Shown here piece after piece: positions 14,474-21,685 of a DNA stretch of 64,000 nt. The notes under the pieces were generated by a model. It saw only the letters and a program-made list of their open reading frames with translations. It searched no databases and was not told the DNA's origin. Origin of the DNA: Paludibacteraceae bacterium (GTDB lineage: Bacteria; Bacteroidota; Bacteroidia; Bacteroidales; Paludibacteraceae); NCBI GenBank assembly GCA_017451525.1, contig JAFTOD010000005.1:1-64000 (forward strand). Direction: 5' to 3'. Position 1 is the stretch's first letter. Each line of letters begins with the position of its first letter. The position numbers and the translations under genes were made by a program.

Positions 14474-16229
14474 GGGTTAATATGATGCTAATAGTTTGAC
14501 CATTAGGTAGATGGCGTACAGAAGACGACTGCTGAAGTCGTTCTACCAAATCGCGCATCTCCAGTTCTGTAAGTGATTTTCCCTGCGGTATAGCCATCTG
14601 TTCTGCCAATCCAAGGGCAATCATCTCTTGCCATTGTTGCGTAACAGAACCTTCGTTATCCTGTACACTATGAATTACTTGCAGGATAGCATCCGAAGCA
14701 TTCTTTTGCCCCAGCAGTGCAGGTACCGCATTGATAGCATATGCTATAGGAGAAAATTGTTCTAACTCAAATCCGACATTTTGCAACTCAGGTAATAGTT
14801 GCTCTAGGGTGTTCAAATCATCTGCGGAAAGCTCTAACACTTCAGGGAAAAGAAGTGGTTGAGTAGCAGCCTGCTTATTTTTAAGTTGCTCAAGCAATAC
14901 CTTATACAATACGCACGTGTGTGCGCGATGTTGGTGTATAAGAAGCAATCCAGCAGCAGTAGTCGCCAAGATATAGCGGTTGTCCCATTGGATCAATGGC
15001 GTATTGTCTATAAGAAGAGAAGGTTCGAATAATGGTTCTGCAACAGCAGTTTCTATATTCTTAGGGCGCTCATAGAGTTGGTCCCAGCCTGTAGGTGCTG
15101 TACGTGTATTTTGTGCCTTGAACGGGTTGTAATGCGGATCTAATTGCATGCGCGGAGCTGCCACTGGGGTATCCAAAGTACGCTGCGGTATATCTAAATG
15201 CGATTCTGTAGTGAAGTCAAGCGAAGGAGCTACATTGAATTTGCCCAATGCCTCTTTAGCAGCTGCCAATAGAATTTGGAATATCGCTTGCTCATCAGCA
15301 AACTTAATCTCCGTTTTGGTAGGGTGGATATTCACATCTATTGCATCTGGATGAATATCAAAATACAAGAAATATGAAGGCGAATGGTCGGGCAATAACA
15401 TTCCAGAATAAGCGGTCATCAATGCCTTGTGGAAATATGGATGACGCATAAAGCGACCATTAACAAACATATACTGTTGGCTATTCTTGCCAGCAGTTTC
15501 AGGCTTGCCAATAAAGCCCGATATATGCACCAATTCTGTCTCGGTTGCCACTTCTACCAAATGGCTCGTATAAGGCTTAGATGAGTGACCAAAGACTGCC
15601 TCGATGCGCTGTTTCAAAGTAGAAGATGGTAACTCGGAGATAATCTCATCATTGTGCACAAAAGTAAACTGCACTTTTGGATTTACTAATACGACACGTT
15701 GGTATTCAGTAATCAAATTGCGCAATTCTGTTTGGTCTGTTTTGAGGAATTTGCGTCGCGCAGGCACATTGTAGAATAAGTTTTTCACGCGCATATTCGT
15801 GCCCACAGGACATTGCACCATCTCCTGAGAAATCACCTCAGAGCCTGCAATCTCAATGCGCGTACCGACTTCATCTTCCGCGCGACGTGTTTGTACCTCT
15901 ACATGTGCTACTGCACAGATACTTGCCAACGCTTCACCACGAAAACCCATCGTGCGCAATTGGAACAGGTCGCTGGCTTGGCTTATCTTTGAAGTAGCAT
16001 GACGCTCAAATGCCATGCGTGCATCGGTAGGGCTCATGCCTTTTCCATCATCTACCACCTGCAACAGCGTGCGCCCCGCATCACGTACAATCACACGAAT
16101 ATGCGTAGCTCCTGCATCCAACGAGTTCTCCACCAACTCCTTTAGACAAGAAGCTGGACGCTGAATTACCTCGCCAGCCGCAATCTGGTTGGCAACACTA
16201 TCAGGCAGAAGATGAATGATATCACTCAT
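14448..16229 (-). CDS. mutL: DNA mismatch repair protein MutL
   Basis: A 593-residue GHKL ATPase linking MutS mismatch recognition to downstream repair. N-terminal motifs: IAAGEV (about 19-24), ELVENSLDAGA (Bergerat motif I), VVDDGKGM (II), TMGFRGEALASI (III). The C-terminal dimerisation domain is present; I do not see the DQHA(x)2E(x)4E endonuclease motif (the matching stretch reads LIHQHRAHTCVLYK). The ATG at 16229 overlaps the stop of the upstream small gene as ATGA, implying translational coupling. Confidence 0.94.
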   Translation of the reverse strand: MSDIIHLLPDSVANQIAAGEVIQRPASCLKELVENSLDAGATHIRVIVRDAGRTLLQVVDDGKGMSPTDARMAFERHATSKISQASDLFQLRTMGFRGEALASICAVAHVEVQTRRAEDEVGTRIEIAGSEVISQEMVQCPVGTNMRVKNLFYNVPARRKFLKTDQTELRNLITEYQRVVLVNPKVQFTFVHNDEIISELPSSTLKQRIEAVFGHSSKPYTSHLVEVATETELVHISGFIGKPETAGKNSQQYMFVNGRFMRHPYFHKALMTAYSGMLLPDHSPSYFLYFDIHPDAIDVNIHPTKTEIKFADEQAIFQILLAAAKEALGKFNVAPSLDFTTESHLDIPQRTLDTPVAAPRMQLDPHYNPFKAQNTRTAPTGWDQLYERPKNIETAVAEPLFEPSLLIDNTPLIQWDNRYILATTAAGLLLIHQHRAHTCVLYKVLLEQLKNKQAATQPLLFPEVLELSADDLNTLEQLLPELQNVGFELEQFSPIAYAINAVPALLGQKNASDAILQVIHSVQDNEGSVTQQWQEMIALGLAEQMAIPQGKSLTELEMRDLVERLQQSSSVRHLPNGQTISIILTHEDVQKRF

Positions 16230-16465
16230 AGCAAATAGTAAAACGCAAATAGTAATAGTCCGAGCAATGCTATCCACAATAGCAGTTTCGAAGCGCGCTT
16301 GGTTTGGTCTTTGCGATTATAGGTATTCGCTTCGTGAGCCTCACGAAACGAGCCACGATGAAGACGCGCAAGTTTATCCTTGCGCGCCTCCTTTTCTTTA
16401 TCATAGTAAATGGGGCGATAATCCCACTTACGTGGTTTTGGTACTTTTGGGAATAATACCGACAT
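16226..16465 (-). CDS. Small tail-anchored membrane protein (79 aa)
   Basis: A basic N-terminal region (FPKVPKPRKWDYRPIYYD, then KEKEARKDKLARLHRGSFRE) is followed by one C-terminal transmembrane helix (LLLWIALLGLLLFAFYYLL), giving a tail-anchored topology with the basic part in the cytoplasm. It overlaps mutL by 4 bp and the upstream lipoprotein gene by 1 bp, so all are one operon. Small genes of this kind beside mutL are frequent in Bacteroidales; the function is not known to me. Confidence 0.8.
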   Translation of the reverse strand: MSVLFPKVPKPRKWDYRPIYYDKEKEARKDKLARLHRGSFREAHEANTYNRKDQTKRASKLLLWIALLGLLLFAFYYLL

Positions 16466-18153
16466 TATTTAACGATTGCTTGGAACTTCTCGTCTGCTGT
16501 GTATTTTGCAAACTCGATATCTTGAGCAGCTTTAGCCTTGAGGTTAGCATCACGCTCAACAGCCACAGCCAAGTTTGCATATACAGCTTCGCGATCGTTG
16601 GTGCGAGCACCTACTACAGCAGCCAAGTAAGCGGTTGTAGCGTTAGGTTTCTCTACCTTAGCCAATGTTTGACGAGCAGCATCGTATTCCTCATTCAAGA
16701 TTTGTTGAACAGCAGCGTTGTTGCTTGCAGAATTGCCATATGCATTCTTAGCAGCAGCATAGTCACCCTTCATGGTGTAGAGTGTACCCATAGCAGCTTT
16801 CAAGTCACCTTGTGTGCCAGCAGCCTTACCAAGATGCTCTTCAGCTTTAGCCAAGTCGTGTTCTGCCATAGCAGCCAAACCAGCGTTGTAGTTTACATCA
16901 GCATTGTTAGGCTCAATTTGCAAAGCCTTAGCGTAGCAACGACGAGCCTCAGCCACATTGCCTTGAGCAAAGTAAACCATACCGAGGTTGTTGTGTGAAC
17001 GATAGTCACTACCGAATCGAGCAACAGCTTTCTTGTAGATATCAGCTTTTTCATCCAAGTTGCATGTCAAAGTAGCAGCATAGAGCAACTCCTCAACGTT
17101 CAATGCAGCAGCATCATTCTTAGCCAAAGCAGCGATTTCATCATCAGACTTGCCAATCAAGTCGGTAGTCAAGATGAGGCGGCTACGACGCAATGCAGGA
17201 AGCACTTCGTCAGCAATAGTCTTGAACACTGCGCTCAAGTTCTTGATTTGTGCCTCGCGCTCCTCTGGGTCGGTGTACATGCTCAATACGCGCAATACCA
17301 ACTCTTTGTCTTGGATATTGCTTGCTTCCATAGCAGCTTGGAAACCAGCCCAGTCCTCAGCTGTTACGTTAGACTCAATAGCAGCATCCACTTTGGCTTT
17401 CTTTAATTGTTTTTGCAAGTATTTTTGTGATTTAGCTTGACGAGCATCAGCCAACTTTGCATTCAAGCCTTCCTCACCATCTGGAGAAGCATAACCAGCA
17501 ACCTCCAATTTGTTGATAGCCTTGTTTGCGGTTGTATCAGCATCCTTGATGGCTGCTTGCAAATCCTTCAATGCTTGAGATTTCAACTCAGAGTTACGGA
17601 GAGTAGATTGTTGAATCAAGAACTTGATGTCAGCCTCTTGTACTTCTTGGATAATGCGTTGGAACTTGTCAGCAGTTACTTGAGGTTTCACATCTTGTGC
17701 TTGCACCAACTTAGCGGTAGAAACCACACCATCTGCCAATTTCATTTCAGGAATCTCAACCACTTTGTTGCCATTCTTAGCAGTAAAGCGGAAATACAAC
17801 TCAGATTTTGCCATTGCAGGAACATACTCGAATGAAGCTTTCATTGCAAAGCGACCACCTGCCTTATAAGGGATAGTTGTACCGTTCTCTTTAGCTTTCT
17901 CACCTACAAAGGTCACAGGCTCGCCTACAACTTCACCACCCTCATATTTCAATACAGGAGTGATAGTCAATACAGCTTTAGCACCAAATTTCTTTACAGG
18001 GAAAGTACCTGTAATGTCAGCCTCAACCAAGTTGCCAACTACAGTTAATGGACTTGGGTTTACGGTAACTTGCTCTGGTTGAATAGCAGTTCCGCAAGAT
18101 GTCAGAATAGCAAACACCATTACTGACGCAAAAACTTTCAAAGATTTTTTCAT
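16465..18153 (-). CDS. TPR lipoprotein with OmpA-like domain
   Basis: A 562-residue lipoprotein (signal peptide ending LTSC, lipid on Cys20). An N-terminal beta-rich part (about 25-170) is followed by an OmpA-like segment (VAGYASPDGEEGLNAKLAD and RQAKSQKYLQKQLKK, about 230-270), which in this fold contacts peptidoglycan. C-terminal TPR units begin around residue 380 (YRSHNNLGMVYFAQGNVAEA, then KALQIEPNNADVNYNAGLAA). It likely scaffolds an envelope complex on the periplasmic face of the outer membrane. First gene of the lipoprotein - small membrane protein - mutL - phosphatase operon, with a strong promoter and a 100-nt leader. Confidence 0.85.
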   Translation of the reverse strand: MKKSLKVFASVMVFAILTSCGTAIQPEQVTVNPSPLTVVGNLVEADITGTFPVKKFGAKAVLTITPVLKYEGGEVVGEPVTFVGEKAKENGTTIPYKAGGRFAMKASFEYVPAMAKSELYFRFTAKNGNKVVEIPEMKLADGVVSTAKLVQAQDVKPQVTADKFQRIIQEVQEADIKFLIQQSTLRNSELKSQALKDLQAAIKDADTTANKAINKLEVAGYASPDGEEGLNAKLADARQAKSQKYLQKQLKKAKVDAAIESNVTAEDWAGFQAAMEASNIQDKELVLRVLSMYTDPEEREAQIKNLSAVFKTIADEVLPALRRSRLILTTDLIGKSDDEIAALAKNDAAALNVEELLYAATLTCNLDEKADIYKKAVARFGSDYRSHNNLGMVYFAQGNVAEARRCYAKALQIEPNNADVNYNAGLAAMAEHDLAKAEEHLGKAAGTQGDLKAAMGTLYTMKGDYAAAKNAYGNSASNNAAVQQILNEEYDAARQTLAKVEKPNATTAYLAAVVGARTNDREAVYANLAVAVERDANLKAKAAQDIEFAKYTADEKFQAIVK

Positions 18154-18256
18154 ACTTGTTTATTTTTATTTGTTTTTAATTAGTTTCTTGGGTGTGATTT
18201 AGTTGTTTATGTCATTTATCCTACAAAAACTGTGCAACAAGCACACTATATCGGCT

Positions 18257-18288
18257 GCAAAGGTACAAAAATATTTACAAACACACAA
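18257..18288 (-). promoter_or_regulatory. Promoter of the TPR lipoprotein-mutL operon
   Basis: Minus-strand TTG (18288-18286), 20-nt spacer, TACCTTTGC (18265-18257). Confidence 0.75.
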
Positions 18289-18323
18289 GTATTTTCTAAA
18301 AAAGTTTGTTTTTTATGCATTTT

Positions 18324-19193
18324 TTATCGTACATACTTGGTATAGCCCTCACTTTTATTGACCAATATGCCATCCAGGTAGTCTTCTGAATGATAGGTGT
18401 TATTCAGTGCATCTTGCCATGTATATTCCATAGTATAACTACGATTAGTTACCACTTCACCTTTTGTATTTAGGTATATAACTGTGCCGTCCTTCCTCGA
18501 AAGTCTCTCTGCTACATATTCATTTTTTTCGGAGGTGAAATAATAGGTGTACGTGTCATCAAAATAGTTAATCTGTTTCGATTTCCATGAGAGCGGTTGA
18601 GAGAATGAATTATCAACGAACACGGTAGTATCATATTGAACACTCATTAATTCATCGTTGTGTTGCGCATAGTTTTTATATTCTCCATATCGTGTAAGGT
18701 GGGAATATGTATAGGTGTATTCGTGTGTTAATTTTCCCCACCAATAAATCTTAGATGAAATTTCTCGATGGTTGTTATCATACTGATTATACCTTACAGA
18801 TTGCTTAGATCTTTCCTCCAGTACTTTAGTCCTTTCAAGATCATACCAAATGATTGTGTCACGAGTACGTACCTCGTCACCTGCTGGATATTCTTGCCAT
18901 CTTATATCCATATTATTTATATTTTCACGGGTATATTTATGTACCAATTTATCTCCGCTGTATTGAGATTCAGATTTGATATATTTAACATCAGCTCCTC
19001 GCTCTATTACCGTCTTATATACCATATTCAACGGTGTTGATAGATAGTCTGGATGTGAATAAGTACACCAATTAGCACTTTCAATTTCGTATTTTGTGCT
19101 CTTTTTAGCGATTTCTTCTAGATTGTTACTTGGGCTTTGCTCACAAGAAAACATCAGCAAGGATGTTAAGATTAAGATTAAATGATTTTTCAT
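18324..19193 (-). CDS. Lipoprotein of unknown function (289 aa)
   Basis: Signal peptide with lipobox LMFSC (lipid on Cys17). The mature part is rich in Tyr, Thr and charged residues, with repeating short strands (YTYTYSHLTRYGEY, DDTYTYYFTSEKNEYVAERL, EVVTNRSYTMEYTW). The beta-hairpin pattern recalls YD/toxB-type or MORN-like repeat lipoproteins, but I cannot assign a family. It is monocistronic with its own promoter at 19257-19288. Probably on the outer membrane. Confidence 0.75.
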   Translation of the reverse strand: MKNHLILILTSLLMFSCEQSPSNNLEEIAKKSTKYEIESANWCTYSHPDYLSTPLNMVYKTVIERGADVKYIKSESQYSGDKLVHKYTRENINNMDIRWQEYPAGDEVRTRDTIIWYDLERTKVLEERSKQSVRYNQYDNNHREISSKIYWWGKLTHEYTYTYSHLTRYGEYKNYAQHNDELMSVQYDTTVFVDNSFSQPLSWKSKQINYFDDTYTYYFTSEKNEYVAERLSRKDGTVIYLNTKGEVVTNRSYTMEYTWQDALNNTYHSEDYLDGILVNKSEGYTKYVR

Positions 19194-19256
19194 GTTGAGG
19201 GAGTTTTTTATTATTGGTCAAATAGGTCAAATTAGTCGGATTGGTTGAATATCGGT

Positions 19257-19288
19257 GCAAAGATAGTGAAAAATTTGCAGGTATGCAA
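19257..19288 (-). promoter_or_regulatory. Promoter of the 289-aa lipoprotein
   Basis: Minus-strand TTG (19288-19286), 20-nt spacer, TATCTTTGC (19265-19257). Confidence 0.72.
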
Positions 19289-19393
19289 GAATAATCGCAT
19301 TTTTTGGTGATACAGCGAGTAGCTTGCTACGCTGTAGATGGTAGCATGAGTGCGGCTATGTTCGGTGTTCCTTGCTTATTAACCCGATTATCT

Positions 19394-19448
19394 TACGTGT
19401 ATCCTACGTATATCTTACGTATATGTTACGTGTATCATACGTAATTGA
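19394..19448. repeat. 11-bp-period TACGT array, copy 1
   Basis: Five consecutive 11-bp units: TACGTGTATCC, TACGTATATCT, TACGTATATGT, TACGTGTATCA and TACGTAATTGA. The array sits in a longer element (about 19364-19460) shared with 31906-31990, including upstream TTCCTTGCTT and TTAACC and downstream AAGG. It lies in the 450-bp gap between the divergent lipoprotein and sigma-factor genes, about 50 bp before the sigma-factor promoter. The rest of this gap shows nothing else I can support. Confidence 0.85.
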
Positions 19449-19496
19449 CAAGGAAATAATAATGAAAAATCAAGGAATGCTTTCATCTACATAAAT

Positions 19497-19528
19497 TTGG
19501 TTAATTCGTAAATAATTTATACCTTTGC
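19497..19528 (+). promoter_or_regulatory. Promoter of the ECF sigma operon
   Basis: TTG at 19497-19499, 20-nt spacer, TACCTTTGC at 19520-19528. It is a housekeeping-type promoter, not an obvious autoregulated ECF site. Confidence 0.72.
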
Positions 19529-19645
19529 ATCACATTTTAGCAAAAAAAATGAATTTTCTTGTAGCAAATCATGTCATTGCTGCGTCTAATGGACAGATGT
19601 AGTTAAAAACTCGCGGCAAGTTAGCATAAAAAACAAACGAAAGAT

Positions 19646-20122
19646 ATGAAACAAACCGAAAAAGAATTTGCGGCCCTGGTCAAGGAGCAGAAGAGCACGA
19701 TATACAGTATCTGCTATATGTTCTCCAAAGACAAGGATGAGATAGATGATCTCTTTCAAGAGACATTGATTCACCTGTGGCAGGGCTTTGAGAAATTTCG
19801 CAACGAGAGTAAGATTGAGACATGGGTGTATCGCGTAACAATGAACACATGTATCTCGATGGATAGAAAAGAGAAACGCCGTGGCGAGCGTATCCCATTG
19901 GCGGTGGATATTGACTTGTTCGATGAAAACAACAAAGACATGGAGCAAGTGCAGATGCTCTACAAGCGGATTCAGAAGTTGGGGTTGTTTGACAGAGCGA
20001 TAATCATGCTTTGGCTGGAGAACCTAAGTTACGATGAAATCGGGGAAATTGTAGGCATTAGCGCGAAAAATGTATCGGTACGACTGGTGCGTATTCGTGA
20101 ACAATTGAAGAAAAACCATTAA
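19646..20122 (+). CDS. ECF-type RNA polymerase sigma factor
   Basis: A 158-residue sigma-70 family protein with only regions 2 and 4. Region 2 includes IYSICYMFSKDKDEIDDLFQ and ETLIHLWQGFEKFR (2.1-2.2, core binding and DNA melting). Region 4 includes LWLENLSYDEIGEIVGISAK and NVSVRLVRIREQLKK (helix-turn-helix for the -35 element). It is followed after 20 bp by a four-helix membrane protein that is the natural candidate for its regulator. The target promoter cannot be read from this window. Confidence 0.92.
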   Translation: MKQTEKEFAALVKEQKSTIYSICYMFSKDKDEIDDLFQETLIHLWQGFEKFRNESKIETWVYRVTMNTCISMDRKEKRRGERIPLAVDIDLFDENNKDMEQVQMLYKRIQKLGLFDRAIIMLWLENLSYDEIGEIVGISAKNVSVRLVRIREQLKKNH

Positions 20123-20142
20123 CCTTATAAAATAGATATATT

Positions 20143-20745
20143 ATGGATGAATTGCATGAAATGCGCGAGCAACTGGCTGCGCTGAAAGAGAAGTTGAATA
20201 AGCAAGAAGTGGTAAACGACCGTCTGATTCGGGATGTTTTGAGCCAAAAGATGAAAGTAGTGAATAAAAATGGTTGGATTTCTGGATTATGTGGATTGTT
20301 TGTCATTACTTTTGGTAATTTTGTTTTCTACCAAATGGGGCTGAGTACTTGGTTTTTGATCGGAACTACCGCTATGATGATGTTCTGCATTGCAGCCACT
20401 TGGGTCTCTCATAGTTGGGTAAATTCGAACGAAATTGCAAATGGCGACCTGCTGCGAGTAACCAAACAAGCTCATCGTTTGCAGAAAGTGTACAAGAATT
20501 GGAAATACATTGCCCTGCCTATGATACTTGTTTGGATGACTTGGCTTAGCTTGGAGTATGCCGCAGAAGTGAAAGATACAGCAATGGTGATTGGCATGAT
20601 GTCTGGTGGGGTTATTGGTGGCTTGGTAGGCGGAATAATCGGCTTCCGACAAAACAAGAAGGTAATCAACGAATTGGATGAGATGATTCGTCATATTGAA
20701 GAAATGTCCGAATTAGACGAGGAAAAAGAGAAAACGGAAAGGTAA
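20143..20745 (+). CDS. Membrane partner of the ECF sigma factor (putative regulator)
   Basis: A 200-residue protein: an N-terminal amphipathic/coiled-coil helix (DELHEMREQLAALKEKLNKQ), two transmembrane helices at about 50-95 (LCGLFVITFGNFVFYQMG and WFLIGTTAMMMFCIAATW), two more at about 125-170 including a Gly-rich one (MMSGGVIGGLVGGIIGF), and a second charged helix at the C terminus. The layout (cytoplasmic coiled ends, four helices) and the place directly after the sigma gene suggest it holds or releases the sigma factor, though it lacks the zinc anti-sigma motif. The stop codon lies inside a repeated purine word (20726-20770). Confidence 0.75.
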   Translation: MDELHEMREQLAALKEKLNKQEVVNDRLIRDVLSQKMKVVNKNGWISGLCGLFVITFGNFVFYQMGLSTWFLIGTTAMMMFCIAATWVSHSWVNSNEIANGDLLRVTKQAHRLQKVYKNWKYIALPMILVWMTWLSLEYAAEVKDTAMVIGMMSGGVIGGLVGGIIGFRQNKKVINELDEMIRHIEEMSELDEEKEKTER

Positions 20746-20779
20746 AAAGTGAAAATGGGAAGGTGAAAATATTTATTAG

Positions 20780-20815
20780 AAAAACGCATTTCTCTTGCAG
20801 AACTGCGTTTTTTTT
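20780..20815 (+). terminator. Terminator of the sigma operon
   Basis: AAAACGCA (20781-20788) pairs with TGCGTTTT (20804-20811), followed by more T residues to 20815. The loop contains the -33 TTG of the next promoter, so terminator and promoter overlap. Confidence 0.8.
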
Positions 20816-20826
20816 CGTACTTTTGC
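20795..20826 (+). promoter_or_regulatory. Promoter of the 20863 lipoprotein
   Basis: TTG at 20795-20797 (inside the terminator loop), 20-nt spacer, TACTTTTGC at 20818-20826. Confidence 0.7.
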
Positions 20827-20862
20827 AGCGAAAATAACAAACAGTAATACAAATCATAGAAT

Positions 20863-21669
20863 ATGATAAAGCAACACATTTTTATTTGCGCGCTATGCGC
20901 AATAACCCTTATCGCTTGCCAACCTTCAGCAGAACAACAAGCTACAGCGCTCATCTCCGACGCACAAGCACTAGTAGATAGTGGACAATGGCGCCAGGCT
21001 CGTATTGTATTAGATTCTTTGCACAACACTTATCCCAAACAGGTTGCACAACGTCGTCTTGCTAAGGCACTTGAAGATAGTATCACGTACCTCGAAGCGC
21101 AACGCACATTGGCATACACCGACACCCTCTTGCCTCCATTATTGGAACAAGTAGATCGGCTTATCAAACGCTTTAAATACGAAAAGAATGCGAACTATGA
21201 AGATTATGGTAAGTATGTGCATCGCCTCCTTAATACAGGCAGCAATACCTCGCGTAATTTTTTGCAAGCATACGTATTGGATAATCGGCAAACTATCGTG
21301 AAAAGTTATTACTACGGAAATATCCAAGTAAACCAGCAGTCTATCCTACTCCACTCTGAAGGAGAAGATACTAAATTCGCTGGTCGCAATCATCATTTTC
21401 AAGATGGAGCACACCACGAAATTATGACCATTGAAAACGAAGATGCACTTGCTCTACTCAATTTTATCAGCACCCATCATCAGCACAAAATTCGTGTCGA
21501 AGGAAAAGGTGATAAACCTAACCGTAATTGGGTGTATTATCTCAACGAACAAGAAAAGCAGGCACTTTCCGACACCTATCAACTTGGCTGGCTGATGAAA
21601 GATATCAATCGTTTAGAGCAAATGCAACGTGTTTCCAATGCCCAAATCAATCGCTATAAGCAGCGATAA
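20863..21669 (+). CDS. Lipoprotein of unknown function (268 aa)
   Basis: Signal peptide ending LIAC (lipid on Cys19). A helical N-terminal half (residues about 25-110, with ALVDSGQWRQARIVLDSLHN, TPR-like) precedes a C-terminal beta-rich domain with a conserved-looking HHEIMTIENEDALALLNF and NWVYYLNEQEKQAL. Lipoproteins of this shape recur in Bacteroidales, but I know no function. Monocistronic, convergent with the TonB receptor. Confidence 0.75.
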   Translation: MIKQHIFICALCAITLIACQPSAEQQATALISDAQALVDSGQWRQARIVLDSLHNTYPKQVAQRRLAKALEDSITYLEAQRTLAYTDTLLPPLLEQVDRLIKRFKYEKNANYEDYGKYVHRLLNTGSNTSRNFLQAYVLDNRQTIVKSYYYGNIQVNQQSILLHSEGEDTKFAGRNHHFQDGAHHEIMTIENEDALALLNFISTHHQHKIRVEGKGDKPNRNWVYYLNEQEKQALSDTYQLGWLMKDINRLEQMQRVSNAQINRYKQR

Positions 21670-21685
21670 TGTACATACATAATTA

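Noticed and set aside
19394..19448. CRISPR array
   Set aside because: The 11-bp units are contiguous with no spacers and no cas genes are present.
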